The position numbers and the translations under genes are program-made. The notes beneath the pieces are model-generated. The model was not told the DNA's origin. It ran no database searches and worked only from the letters and a program-made list of their open reading frames with translations. A DNA stretch of 33,606 nucleotides from Opitutaceae bacterium (lineage in GTDB: Bacteria > Verrucomicrobiota > Verrucomicrobiia > Opitutales > Opitutaceae), in NCBI GenBank assembly GCA_030648295.1, contig JAUSID010000046.1:1-33606 (forward strand), written 5' to 3'. Below are positions 19,214-27,224 of the stretch, one piece after another; the stretch's first letter is position 1; every line of letters begins with the position of its first letter.

Positions 19214-19888
19214 TCAAGCGCCCTTCGCGCGAGCTGGCGGTAGCGTGAGCTGGCTCCAATCCTGCCGTGCTTCGTTCACAGAGGGGAAAACGCGCCGCAG
19301 GCTCGCGAGGTCATCGATGTCCTCCTTCGGCGCCAGCATCGCATGTTTCAATCCCGCCGCTGTGATGCGCTCCAACGTTGATTCCAGCACGTGCGGTGAA
19401 CTCCACGGAATCTCCACGAAGAGCTGCGGACTCGGCCGCGTGAGGCCAATCAAGTAATAACCGCCGTCAATCGCCGGCCCGAGCACAACATCCGTCCGCC
19501 GGAGCAGCGATGCTGTTTCGTGGAGGCATATCTCATCGAGGTCGGGGCAGTCGCCGCCAACAATGATCACCGCGCCGGCGCCGCGTTCGAATGCGCCGGC
19601 TGCGGCGGTGGTCAATCGATGCCCAAGGTCTCCTTCCGATTGGGCGTAGTAGGCGTGCCGCAGCCCAAGCCACGACTGCATTTCCGCCACGGCTTCCGCT
19701 GGTGCAAAGTGTACCTCGCTGCGCCACGAGGACGGAATCGCTGCCATCTGGCGCTCGGCGAGCACGCGGAAAAGCGTGGCGGCGGGCTCGGCGCCAATTG
19801 CGCGGGCGAGCCGCGTCTTCACGAGACCCGCGCGCGGGAGTTTCAGCATCGCGAGCAACACCGGCGGCGCGGCGGGAGCGGGGGTCAT
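19214..19888 (-). CDS. GT-A fold transferase of the ArsS-associated type (TIGR04282-like, DUF2064)
   Basis: A 224-residue protein with the nucleotidyl/glycosyl-transferase layout: VLLAMLKLPRAGLVKTRLAR (phosphate-binding start, the usual PxxGxVKTRL), AVIIVGGDCPDLDE (metal-binding GGDCP), VVLGPAIDGGYYLIGL (the GPAxDGGYYLIGL signature), IPWSSPHVLEST and PKEDIDDLASL (DIDD). This is the family formerly called rSAM/selenodomain-associated transferase 1, now arsenosugar biosynthesis glycosyltransferase. Length is standard. It starts 18 bases after the arsS stop. It is thought to work with the family 2 transferase on the product of ArsS; the exact step is not settled. Confidence 0.92.
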   Translation of the reverse strand: MTPAPAAPPVLLAMLKLPRAGLVKTRLARAIGAEPAATLFRVLAERQMAAIPSSWRSEVHFAPAEAVAEMQSWLGLRHAYYAQSEGDLGHRLTTAAAGAFERGAGAVIIVGGDCPDLDEICLHETASLLRRTDVVLGPAIDGGYYLIGLTRPSPQLFVEIPWSSPHVLESTLERITAAGLKHAMLAPKEDIDDLASLRRVFPSVNEARQDWSQLTLPPARAKGA

Positions 19889-19906
19889 TTACCGAGCGGT
19901 TCCGCG

Positions 19907-20926
19907 TCAGGATGCGGCTGGCGCGAGATTTTCCTCGAGGGCACCGCCGCAACTCGAGCCCGCACCGGCGGTGCAGCCGAAGCAGTGCGCTCCTGTGCGA
20001 ATCGGCCGGCCCTCCAGCGTTTCAGGATCGATGTCCCAAAGATGGACCGGGTGGCCGGCGCCGTCGGTGACGGCGAGATGCAGCATCTGGTTGAAATCGC
20101 AATCGAACACTTCGCCCAGCCAGCTCACGCTGATGGTATCGCGACACATCAGCCCGTCGACGGTCCTCGGATTGAACGCGGCCACCAGCAGCGCCAGGTA
20201 GTCGTCGTATTTGCCGCCACGCTGGAGCCAAGACGCGAAACGCGCAATCGGCAGGTTGGTCATGGTGTAGAGCTGGTTGAACTCGATCCCAAAATGCGCG
20301 CGCAGCTCGCGTTTGTAATCGGCCTCCAGCACGTCCTGCGGTCCAGGCAGGAATGCTCCGTTCGGGTTATGCACCAGGTGCAGCGGCAGCGCCGGATCGA
20401 TGCCGTAGCCGATCGCATTCAGCCGCTGCAGCGCGGCGATGCTCGCATCGAAGACGCCTTCACCGCGCTGGGCATTCACGTTTTCCGGCGTGTAGCATGG
20501 CATCGAGGCCACGATGTCCACGCGATGGGCGGCGAGAAACTCGGGCAAGTCTTCGTGGACGGACTCCAACAGAATCGTGAGGTTGCAGCGATCGATGATG
20601 GTTGCGGCGGCGTCGAGCGCGCGGAGTTGTTGAACGAAATAGCGGAAATCCGGAATCATTTCCGGCGCGCCGCCGGTGAGATCGACGACCGGCAGCCGCG
20701 CGCGCTTCTGCCAGGCAAGAACGCGATCGATGGTGTCGCGGCGCATGATCTCCTTGCGGCCGGGACTGGCGTTCACGTGGCAGTGCACACACGTCAGGTT
20801 GCACAGCTTGCCGACGTTGACCTGAAGCACCCGCGGTCGGGTGCGGCGCAGCGGCAGCCCGTGCCGGCTCAATTCGTTTTGGAAGGAAGGGTTCGAGGGG
20901 GGCAAGGGGAGGAATGGGGTGCGCAC
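19907..20926 (-). CDS. arsS: Radical SAM enzyme ArsS (arsenosugar biosynthesis), cysteine form
   Basis: A 339-residue radical SAM protein if the GTG at 20926 is the start. The cluster motif is CNLTCVHC (C42, C46, C49), followed by VVDLTGGAPEM (GGEP-type SAM motif) and ILLESVHEDLPEFLA. The C-terminal region has a second set of cysteines: MCRDTISVSWLGEVFDCDFN and GAHCFGCTAGAGSSCGG. In many relatives the last of these is selenocysteine; here codon 326 is TGC (cysteine). ArsS transfers the 5'-deoxyadenosyl group of SAM to dimethylarsenite, the precursor of arsenosugars. GTG 20926 lies 2 bases after the upstream stop and is the first start outside that gene; TTG codons further in are alternatives. 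A longer frame reaching 21043 would overlap the hydroxylase gene deeply and is not supported. Confidence 0.93.
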   Translation of the reverse strand: MRTPFLPLPPSNPSFQNELSRHGLPLRRTRPRVLQVNVGKLCNLTCVHCHVNASPGRKEIMRRDTIDRVLAWQKRARLPVVDLTGGAPEMIPDFRYFVQQLRALDAAATIIDRCNLTILLESVHEDLPEFLAAHRVDIVASMPCYTPENVNAQRGEGVFDASIAALQRLNAIGYGIDPALPLHLVHNPNGAFLPGPQDVLEADYKRELRAHFGIEFNQLYTMTNLPIARFASWLQRGGKYDDYLALLVAAFNPRTVDGLMCRDTISVSWLGEVFDCDFNQMLHLAVTDGAGHPVHLWDIDPETLEGRPIRTGAHCFGCTAGAGSSCGGALEENLAPAAS

Positions 20927-20928
20927 AA

Positions 20929-21798
20929 CTAAACGCCGTGCTGCGGTCGATCGCCAACCGGTTTCGCACGTGGTGGCTCCTGCCGGTCGCGCGACGAAAG
21001 TTTCCGAAACGGCGCGGCGAGCATGCCGGGCAGCCGGCGCCATTCATGCTCCTGCCAGCGGTCGAGCCCCAATGCGATTTCCTGCGGGTTTTCGCGCAGA
21101 CGGAGAGAGCCGAAAATTCGATCCCACACGGAAAGAAAACTGGCGTAGTTCGAATCCGTTTCCGGCTGCCAGCGCGAGTGATGAACGTAATGCATCCACG
21201 GCGTCACGATGAGCCAGCGGAGGCGGCGATCCACGCGACCGGGCAGGCGAACATTGCTGTGGTGGAAAAGAACGATCGGCAGCGAGAGGGCTTCGTAAAC
21301 GAGAAGCTGCGGAATCGTGAGGCCGATCAGCGGAAGCACTACGAGTCGGGCGAGAAACGAGAAGAGGATTTCGCCCGTGTGAAAGCGCACCCCGGAACTG
21401 GCGTCGAGTTCGGCGTCGGCGTGGTGGACGGAATGAAAGCGCCAGAAGAGCGGCACGCGATGATTCAGGCGATGCCACCAGTATTGCCAGCAATCGAAGA
21501 GCACGATGGCGGTTACCCATTGCAGCCACTCCGGCAGTGGGACGAGATTCAGCAGGCCGAAATGGTGCACCTGCGCCCACTCGGTCACGAAGAGGATGGC
21601 GAACGCAAACGCGGCGGAAACGGCAGCGTTGATCGCGGCGAGACCGAAGTTGGCCGCAATGTGCGAGAGCCGGTGTTCGCGTCCCACGAACATCGGCACC
21701 ACGGACTCGATGGTCCAGAGCGTCGCCAACGCCACGGCAGCCATGGCGTAGCGGCTTTGCTGCACCAGGGTGATGAAACTTTGGTCGGCTGCGCTCAT
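20929..21798 (-). CDS. Membrane di-iron hydroxylase, sterol desaturase/fatty-acid hydroxylase family
   Basis: A 289-residue membrane enzyme. Hydrophobic helices lie at about 17-38, 52-72, 88-103 and 152-185. The three histidine clusters of the family are clear: HRLNH, HSVHHAD and HYVHHSR, with an additional FHHSN; together they bind two irons and activate O2 for C-H hydroxylation or desaturation of a lipid chain. The C-terminus is basic and cytoplasmic. It overlaps the cysteine desulfurase stop by 4 bases (ATGA) and precedes arsS by 2 bases, so it is firmly in the operon. A lipid-modifying oxygenase next to arsenosugar genes suggests an arsenolipid product or a lipid anchor (inference). Confidence 0.9.
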   Translation of the reverse strand: MSAADQSFITLVQQSRYAMAAVALATLWTIESVVPMFVGREHRLSHIAANFGLAAINAAVSAAFAFAILFVTEWAQVHHFGLLNLVPLPEWLQWVTAIVLFDCWQYWWHRLNHRVPLFWRFHSVHHADAELDASSGVRFHTGEILFSFLARLVVLPLIGLTIPQLLVYEALSLPIVLFHHSNVRLPGRVDRRLRWLIVTPWMHYVHHSRWQPETDSNYASFLSVWDRIFGSLRLRENPQEIALGLDRWQEHEWRRLPGMLAAPFRKLSSRDRQEPPRAKPVGDRPQHGV

Positions 21799-22958
21799 GC
21801 CGCGGTCGGACGGGGAACGCGCGGGGGGCGTGACCCGTGCGACGAGAGGATGTCGCTCAGGCGCTCAGCCACGGCATCGATCTCTGCCGATGTGGTCGCG
21901 CGGCCGAGACTGAAGCGGATCGCGCCGAGCCCGGCTTCGGGCGGCACGCCCATCGCCTTCAACACCGGCGACAGTTCCATCCGGCCGGCGTGACACGCGG
22001 AGCCGGTCGAGGCGGCGACATTGTCCATGCGTTGGAGAATCTCCGCCCCAATCCTGCCCACGAAGGAAACGTTGAGAGTATTGGGAAGTCGGAGCTCGGG
22101 ATGGCCGTTCAACACCACGCCCTCGCCGAAACGCTCGCGAAGGGATTGCCAGAAGCGGTCGCGCAGCGTGCGGACGCGCGACATGGGAGCGAGGTCCTGC
22201 GCCAGAGTGCACGCGGCTCCGAGACCAGCGGTGAGCAATGCGCTCTCGGTGCCGGCGCGCCGCCCCTGTTCGTGGCCTGCGCCATGGATCAGCGATTCGA
22301 GCTCGACGCCGCGGCGCACATACAGCGCGCCAACGCCTTTTGGCGCGTAAAGCTTGTGACCCGCTATCGTCAGCAAATCGACGCCGAGGGTATCGACGTG
22401 GGTTGGTATCTTCCCGACCGATTGCGCCGCGTCGGTGTGGAACAGGATCCCGTGCTCGCGTGCGATCACGGCGATGTCTTCGACGGGCTGGATCGTGCCC
22501 ACTTCATTGTTCGCGTGCATCACGCTCACCAGGATTGTGCGCGGCGTGAGGGCGTGGCGCACCGCGTCGGGATCGACGCGCCCGGTTCCGTCCACGGGGA
22601 GATAGGTCACGGTCGCGCCAAATTTTTCGAGAAACTGGCACGGGCGAAAGATGGCCGGGTGCTCGACCTGGGTCGTGATGATGTGCTCCCCCTTGTGCCG
22701 ACGGGCGAAGAATGCGCCCTTCAGCGCGAGGTTGTTGGCTTCGCTGCCGCCGCTCGTGAAGACCACTTCGCCGGCAGCACAGCCGAGCAGGGCCGCGATC
22801 TGGCCGCGGGCGTTTTCCAATGCAGCCTTTGCGGGCACACTCGCCCAATGGCCGCTCGAGGGATTGCCGAATGCGTCATCCAGGAGCGGGCACATGACGG
22901 AGGCCACCACCGCGTCGATGGGCGTGCTCGCGTTATAGTCGAGGTAGATGGGATTCAT
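21795..22958 (-). CDS. Cysteine desulfurase, NifS/IscS family
   Basis: A 387-residue PLP enzyme that takes sulfur from L-cysteine to form an enzyme persulfide. It begins YLDYNASTPID (usual IYLDNAAT type). It has TSGGSEANNLALKG (PLP phosphate), EHPAIF (His stacking on PLP), VSVMHANNEVGTIQP, HTDAAQSVGKI, the PLP lysine K202 in AGHKLYAPKG, and the active-site loop TGSACHAG with C322. The loop is short, as in NifS/IscS group I enzymes with few residues missing. The ATG at 22958 overlaps the upstream stop by 4 bases, and its own stop overlaps the hydroxylase start by 4 bases. A frame running further upstream to 23075 overlaps the previous gene and is rejected. It likely feeds sulfur to a rhodanese domain or DsrE in this locus (inference). 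Confidence 0.94.
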   Translation of the reverse strand: MNPIYLDYNASTPIDAVVASVMCPLLDDAFGNPSSGHWASVPAKAALENARGQIAALLGCAAGEVVFTSGGSEANNLALKGAFFARRHKGEHIITTQVEHPAIFRPCQFLEKFGATVTYLPVDGTGRVDPDAVRHALTPRTILVSVMHANNEVGTIQPVEDIAVIAREHGILFHTDAAQSVGKIPTHVDTLGVDLLTIAGHKLYAPKGVGALYVRRGVELESLIHGAGHEQGRRAGTESALLTAGLGAACTLAQDLAPMSRVRTLRDRFWQSLRERFGEGVVLNGHPELRLPNTLNVSFVGRIGAEILQRMDNVAASTGSACHAGRMELSPVLKAMGVPPEAGLGAIRFSLGRATTSAEIDAVAERLSDILSSHGSRPPRVPRPTAA

Positions 22959-23932
22959 GTTGATTCGTTTGACTGGTTCCACCGAACCATGCCGCCGCGC
23001 AGCACCCGGACATTGGGGAATCCCGTGCCACGGAGCAGCGCCGCCGTCTTTGCTGAGCGCTTGTCGGTATGGCACACGAGAACGACCATTTTGTTCCGGA
23101 GCGCTTCGAGTTCACCCATTCGGTGGGGAAGTTCATCAACCGGCAAGTTGCGCGCGTTGCCGATGTGCCCGAGTGCGCCGGTGAATTCGTCCGGCCCGCG
23201 CACATCGACGACGACCAGGTTGTCGGCGCCATCGTTTAGGTGAGCCGCAAGCTCGCCCGGTTCGATCCAAGGAGTCGCATCGGTGCGGCGGACACGGCGG
23301 ACCAGTCGAGGCAGGAATGCGACCGCCGCGAGGATCGCGAGCGCCATCAATCCGTAGCGAACGGCGGTCGCATCGCCGGCGAGAGCTTCCCGGCCAGCGT
23401 GTCCCAGCCAGGTAAACGCCAGTGTGCCGGGAAGCATGCAGACGAGCGACGCGACAACGTAGTGGGTCAGCGGAATGCGAGTCAGTCCCAGCGCATAGTT
23501 GAGGAGGTTGAACGGAAAAAACGGAACAAGACGCACGAAAGCGACGAAGCGCCAGCCCTCGGCCTCCACTCCGGCCATCAATCGCTCGACGCGCCCGCCC
23601 GCCTTTTGGCGGACCCAATTGGAGGCGAGATAGCGGGCCGTGAGAAATGCGAGCGTCGCGCCCATTGTCGCCCCGGAAATGTTGACAACCGTTCCCCACC
23701 ACGGCCCGAAGAGCGCGCCACCGGCCAGACCGAAGATCGCGCCGGGAACAAAGAGAACGGTCGCCAGCGCATACAACGCCACGAAGACAACGGGCGCCAA
23801 TGGACCGAGTTCACGGATTGTTCTCTCGATTAGCACCGGATCGAACTGATCACGCATGAAGATCAATCCGACCGACAGGGCCGCGATGACGAATCCGAGG
23901 ATAACCTTGGGGAGAACGGAGTGGGTGTTCAT
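22955..23932 (-). CDS. TVP38/TMEM64 membrane protein fused to a rhodanese domain
   Basis: A 325-residue fusion. Residues 1-215 are a TVP38/TMEM64 (SNARE-associated, DedA-like) membrane domain: helices near 8-26 and 47-70, then FVPGAIFGLAGGALFGPWWG, ISGATMGATLAFLTARYLAS, FVRLVPFFPFNLLNYALGLT and a further helical pair. Residues 225-325 are a rhodanese: LVVVDVRGPDEFTGALGHIG, then the active loop CHTDKRSAK with C287, and VLRGGMVRWN. The C-terminal domain probably faces the cytoplasm and could accept persulfide sulfur. The ATG at 23932 precedes a clear first helix. It is the first well-supported gene of the leftward operon, divergent from the ArsR-rhodanese gene at 24148. Confidence 0.92.
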   Translation of the reverse strand: MNTHSVLPKVILGFVIAALSVGLIFMRDQFDPVLIERTIRELGPLAPVVFVALYALATVLFVPGAIFGLAGGALFGPWWGTVVNISGATMGATLAFLTARYLASNWVRQKAGGRVERLMAGVEAEGWRFVAFVRLVPFFPFNLLNYALGLTRIPLTHYVVASLVCMLPGTLAFTWLGHAGREALAGDATAVRYGLMALAILAAVAFLPRLVRRVRRTDATPWIEPGELAAHLNDGADNLVVVDVRGPDEFTGALGHIGNARNLPVDELPHRMGELEALRNKMVVLVCHTDKRSAKTAALLRGTGFPNVRVLRGGMVRWNQSNEST

Positions 23933-24084
23933 CGAACCGGTGGTGATAAGGGTTCGGACGAGTCCGACCAGCCGCGTCGGCCGACATGTTGCAGCCCGTA
24001 CTTCGACCGGAGCAGAGTGCCACGGCTCTGCGTCAAGAAGCAGCGGACATCGCGGATGCGAGTGCGGTTGGGATGTGTGGGCAT
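23929..24084 (-). CDS. Possible 51-codon leader ORF overlapping the TVP38-rhodanese start
   Basis: A short basic frame (MPTHPNRTRIRDVRCFLTQS then a Gly/Arg-rich stretch, ending SEPLSPPVR). Its TGA overlaps the next ATG as ATGA. An AAGGAG lies on the minus strand at 24103-24098, 13 bases from the ATG, rather far for an efficient ribosome site. No domain is recognised. It could be a translated leader, a real small gene or chance. Confidence 0.3.
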   Translation of the reverse strand: MPTHPNRTRIRDVRCFLTQSRGTLLRSKYGLQHVGRRGWSDSSEPLSPPVR

Positions 24085-24113
24085 TCCGATTGGAAAACTC
24101 CTTGACGTGGTAG

Positions 24114-24127
24114 TTGGTGTCAACCAA
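24114..24127. promoter_or_regulatory. Inverted repeat TTGGT-N4-ACCAA in the divergent promoter region
   Basis: TTGGT (24114-24118) and ACCAA (24123-24127) form a perfect 5-4-5 repeat between the divergent ArsR-rhodanese and TVP38-rhodanese genes. A TTGACG at 24102 could be a -35 element for the rightward promoter; I see no good -10. On the minus strand a TTGACA overlaps this repeat. It may be one of two operator half-sites sets for the ArsR-type regulator. Confidence 0.45.
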
Positions 24128-24130
24128 TCG

Positions 24131-24148
24131 TTCAATCAACCTATTGAA
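24131..24148. promoter_or_regulatory. Probable ArsR-type operator TTCAAT-N6-ATTGAA touching the regulator start
   Basis: TTCAATcaacctATTGAA is a perfect 6-6-6 inverted repeat whose last base is the A of the ATG at 24148. AT-rich ends with a short spacer around a start region are typical for ArsR/SmtB operators. Bound protein would block the regulator's own expression and could reach the divergent promoter. Binding is inference. Confidence 0.6.
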
Positions 24149-24846
24149 TGATGAAGTTACCAGCCAAGGCCGAAATAGAAAGACCCAAACAGGCGATCTT
24201 TGCCCAATTTGCCCTCGTCGCGAAGGCCGTCGCGCACCCACTTCGGCTGGAACTATTGGAGCAGCTTGCCCAAGGGGAACGGAACGTGGACGTGCTCGCA
24301 GACCGAACCGGAACGTCCGTCGCTAACGCGTCCCAACATTTGCAGCACATGCGCCGCGCCGGTCTGCTCGCGACGCGACGCGACGGGAAATTCATCTTCT
24401 ATCGTCTGGCCGACGGCGCCGTGGTGGAACTGCTCACTGTCCTTCGGCGCCTCGCTGAGCGCAACCTCGCCGAAGTCGAGCGCGTTGTCCGCGGTTACTT
24501 TCAAAATCGCGACGGCCTCGAACCTGTTTCGCGCGCGGATCTGCTCGACCGCGCCAAAGCGGATCTCGTGACCGTGCTAGACGTGCGGCCCGCCGATGAG
24601 TTTGCCCTCGGGCACTTGCCGGGGGCCGTGAACATCCCCCTCCGTGAGCTTGAGACGCGGCTCGCCGAGCTCGATCCCAAGCACGAAATCGTCGCGTATT
24701 GCCGCGGCCCCTACTGCGTGCTGTCGTTTGAAGCGGTTGCGGCGCTGCGGGCTCGTGGTTTCAAGATTCGGCGACTCGAGGACGGATATCCCGAGTGGCG
24801 TGCGGCGGGCCTGCCGGTCGAAACCGCCACCGCCGCCTCCGGCTGA
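24148..24846 (+). CDS. ArsR/SmtB-family repressor fused to a rhodanese domain
   Basis: A 232-residue fusion. Residues 15-110 are a winged-helix ArsR domain (VAHPLRLELLEQLAQGE, TSVANASQHLQHMRRAGLL as recognition helix, RRDGKFIFYRL as wing). Residues 125-225 are a rhodanese: LVTVLDVRPADEFALGHLPG, the loop YCRGPYCVLS, and LEDGYPEWRAAGLP. The usual ArsR arsenic motif CVCDL is replaced by RNVDVLAD. The protein has only two cysteines, C185 and C190, both in the rhodanese loop. So sensing probably occurs there, by arsenic binding or by persulfide formation (inference). It starts on an operator-like repeat and is 12 bases before an MMPL transporter. A second ATG at 24151 is an alternative start. Confidence 0.93.
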   Translation: MMKLPAKAEIERPKQAIFAQFALVAKAVAHPLRLELLEQLAQGERNVDVLADRTGTSVANASQHLQHMRRAGLLATRRDGKFIFYRLADGAVVELLTVLRRLAERNLAEVERVVRGYFQNRDGLEPVSRADLLDRAKADLVTVLDVRPADEFALGHLPGAVNIPLRELETRLAELDPKHEIVAYCRGPYCVLSFEAVAALRARGFKIRRLEDGYPEWRAAGLPVETATAASG

Positions 24847-24858
24847 GGAAACCATCCC

Positions 24859-27213
24859 ATGCGCAACTGGCTGATAGATATCTCCGTCCGATTTCCCAAG
24901 ACCGTGATCGCGGCGACGCTGGTGGTGACCGCGTTTTTCGCCTGGCAGATCCCGAAGGCGCGGATCGACACGGATCCGAAGCACATGCTGCCGGATACGT
25001 CGCCTGTCCGCGTCTTCAACGACGAGGTCGAGCGCCAGTTCAGCCTGCATCCCGATACGATTGTGGTCGGCGTCGTCAACGAACGTGGCTTGCTCAATCC
25101 GGAATCGTTGCGGCGGGTCGCCGAGATCACCGATCGGATTCAAGCGCTTCCTGGAGTCATCACGCGCGACGTGTTGGGGCTGCGCACGGTGGACGAAGTG
25201 AGCGTGAACGGCGCGGTACTGGGCGTGCATCCCTTGTTGTCTGATGTGCCGGCAAACGACGCGGAGATTGCCGCGCTGCGCAAGGCGCTGTTCGTAAATC
25301 CGCTCGTGGTGGGTCGGTTCATCTCGGCCGATGCGACCACGACGGCGATTTACGTTCCCATCGAGTCGACCGCCAACGGAAAGGAAATCGCGGACCGGAT
25401 TCGCGAAATTCTGGCGACGTATCGCGGGCCGGAGCGATTTTATGTCGCCGGCGACCCGGTCGCGCGAGATACCTTCGGGGCGCAGATGTTTCGGCAAATG
25501 GGCGTGTTCTCACCCATCGCCGGCCTGGTGATGTGCATCATCCTGTGGCTGATGTTCCGCAGCGTGACGCTGATCGTCGCGAACATGGGAGTGGCCATGC
25601 TGAGCATCGTGTGGGCGATGGGCGCGATGATCGGTGGCGGTTACACGGTCCACATCATGAGTTCGATGATTCCGGTGTTCCTGATGGCGATCAGCACGGA
25701 CACGGTCCATATCTTCAACGAGTTTTGTTTCCGTTTCGCAGAGTCGCGGGACAAGCGCACCGCAGTCGTGGAGACCATGCGGGTGGTCGGACGACCGGTG
25801 TTGCTTTCGGATCTGACGACGGCGGCGGCATTCGTCTCGCTGGCGACCGGACCGATCGTGCCCGTCAAGGTGTTTGGGATTTTCGTCGGCGTCGGTACGC
25901 TCGCGGTTCTGCTGATGAGCTTCACCGTGGTTCCGGCGGTGCTGATGCTGATGAGCGAGCGTCGCGTGCTGGCATTGGCCGCGCCGCAGACCGGCAGCAG
26001 CGATTCGGCTTCGCGCTGGCTGCTTGCGCTGGGCCGGCTGGGCGTGCGGCACAGTCGCTCCGTTTTGCTCGTGGGGCTCGGGCTGCTCGTGCTGGCGGGC
26101 GCCGGAATGAGCCGGATTCGGATCAACAACAACCTGGTCTCCTGGTTTCGCGCCGGCAGTGAGATTCGCGAGGCGGACCGCGTGATGAACGAAAAGCTCG
26201 GCGGCACGTCCACGGGTTACCTCGTGGTGCGCGGCGCCGAGGCGGACTTCGTGAAGCAGCCTGCGACGCTGCGCTGGATTGAGGCGTTGCAACGCGATCT
26301 CGAAAGCGACCCGCTGGTGGGCAAGACCGTTTCGGTGGCGGATGTGGTCAAGCGGATCAACCGCGTGTTGCACGGGGATCAGGCGCAGTTCGACACGATC
26401 CCGGATTCGGCCGAAGTCGTCGCGCAGCAGTTGTTCGTGTTCACCATGGCGGTCAAGCCGCGCGACCTCGACAACCTGGTGGATTATCCGTTTCAGGCGG
26501 CCAACATCATCCTCCAGTTCAAGAGCTGGGACGCAGACGTGATGCGCCGGGCCATCGCCCGAGCAGAAGCTTTCGCCCGCGCGCATCCGTTGCCGGGGGC
26601 GCGAGTCGAACCGGCGGGCATCGCGAACTTCAACCTCGTGTGGAACGACGAGGTGCTCTGGGGGATGTTGAGCGGATTTTTGTCTTCGCTGGTCCTCGTG
26701 TTGGTGCTGCTGGTGTTTGAATACCGCTCTCTGCGGTGGGGCATCGTAAGTTTTGTGCCGCTGCTGTTCACCGTGGCGCTCATTTACGGAACGGTCGGAC
26801 TGGTGGGGAAGGACTTCGACATGCCGATCTCGGTGCTCAGCACCTTGTCGCTGGGCATGGCGATCGATTTTGCGATTCACTTTGTCAGCCGGTTCCGCGC
26901 GCGAATGGCCGAGGCGGGCGCGTTCCGGCAGGTGGGCGACGCACCTTCGGAAGTGGTGGTCGACGCCCTCTTGTGGACGGCAGGCAGGCCCGGGCGCGGC
27001 ATCATCCGCAACGCTGTCCTGTTCGCGGCCGGATTCTTCGTGATGCTCTTCGCGAGCCTGACGCCTTACATCACAGTCGGCGCGTTCATGGCGGCGATCA
27101 TGATTCTGAGTTCGCTGGCAACGCTGCTGTTTTTGCCGGCCCTCGTCACCGTTTTTGGCCGCTGGCTGCCGCTGGCGCCCAAGCGAAGACAGGAGAAACC
27201 ACTGCCAAACTGA
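24859..27213 (+). CDS. MMPL-type RND exporter
   Basis: A 784-residue inner-membrane RND-superfamily protein of the MMPL/hopanoid-exporter kind, not the heavy-metal RND kind. TM1 is at about 11-31. A periplasmic domain (about 32-210) has TDPKHMLPDTSPV and FYVAGDPVARDTFGAQM. Five helices follow with the sterol-sensing-like phrase MAISTDTVHIFNEF. The second half repeats the layout (TM at about 400, domain, helices at about 600-770) with SLGMAIDFAIHFVSRFR, whose Asp and His are typical of proton coupling in this family. Relatives move lipids or lipid-linked molecules. It lies 12 bases after the ArsR-rhodanese gene with a GAGGAA ribosome site and shares its operon, so the cargo may be the product of the divergent arsenosugar genes (inference). 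Confidence 0.9.
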   Translation: MRNWLIDISVRFPKTVIAATLVVTAFFAWQIPKARIDTDPKHMLPDTSPVRVFNDEVERQFSLHPDTIVVGVVNERGLLNPESLRRVAEITDRIQALPGVITRDVLGLRTVDEVSVNGAVLGVHPLLSDVPANDAEIAALRKALFVNPLVVGRFISADATTTAIYVPIESTANGKEIADRIREILATYRGPERFYVAGDPVARDTFGAQMFRQMGVFSPIAGLVMCIILWLMFRSVTLIVANMGVAMLSIVWAMGAMIGGGYTVHIMSSMIPVFLMAISTDTVHIFNEFCFRFAESRDKRTAVVETMRVVGRPVLLSDLTTAAAFVSLATGPIVPVKVFGIFVGVGTLAVLLMSFTVVPAVLMLMSERRVLALAAPQTGSSDSASRWLLALGRLGVRHSRSVLLVGLGLLVLAGAGMSRIRINNNLVSWFRAGSEIREADRVMNEKLGGTSTGYLVVRGAEADFVKQPATLRWIEALQRDLESDPLVGKTVSVADVVKRINRVLHGDQAQFDTIPDSAEVVAQQLFVFTMAVKPRDLDNLVDYPFQAANIILQFKSWDADVMRRAIARAEAFARAHPLPGARVEPAGIANFNLVWNDEVLWGMLSGFLSSLVLVLVLLVFEYRSLRWGIVSFVPLLFTVALIYGTVGLVGKDFDMPISVLSTLSLGMAIDFAIHFVSRFRARMAEAGAFRQVGDAPSEVVVDALLWTAGRPGRGIIRNAVLFAAGFFVMLFASLTPYITVGAFMAAIMILSSLATLLFLPALVTVFGRWLPLAPKRRQEKPLPN

Positions 27214-27224
27214 AGGAGGCCCTC

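Noticed and set aside
19949-19951. Possible selenocysteine codon in arsS
   Set aside because: The codon is TGC (cysteine), not TGA.
19520-20932. A 470-codon plus-strand frame opposite the arsS region
   Set aside because: It overlaps ArsS and the TIGR04282-like transferase, both with full motif sets; its own translation is low-complexity.
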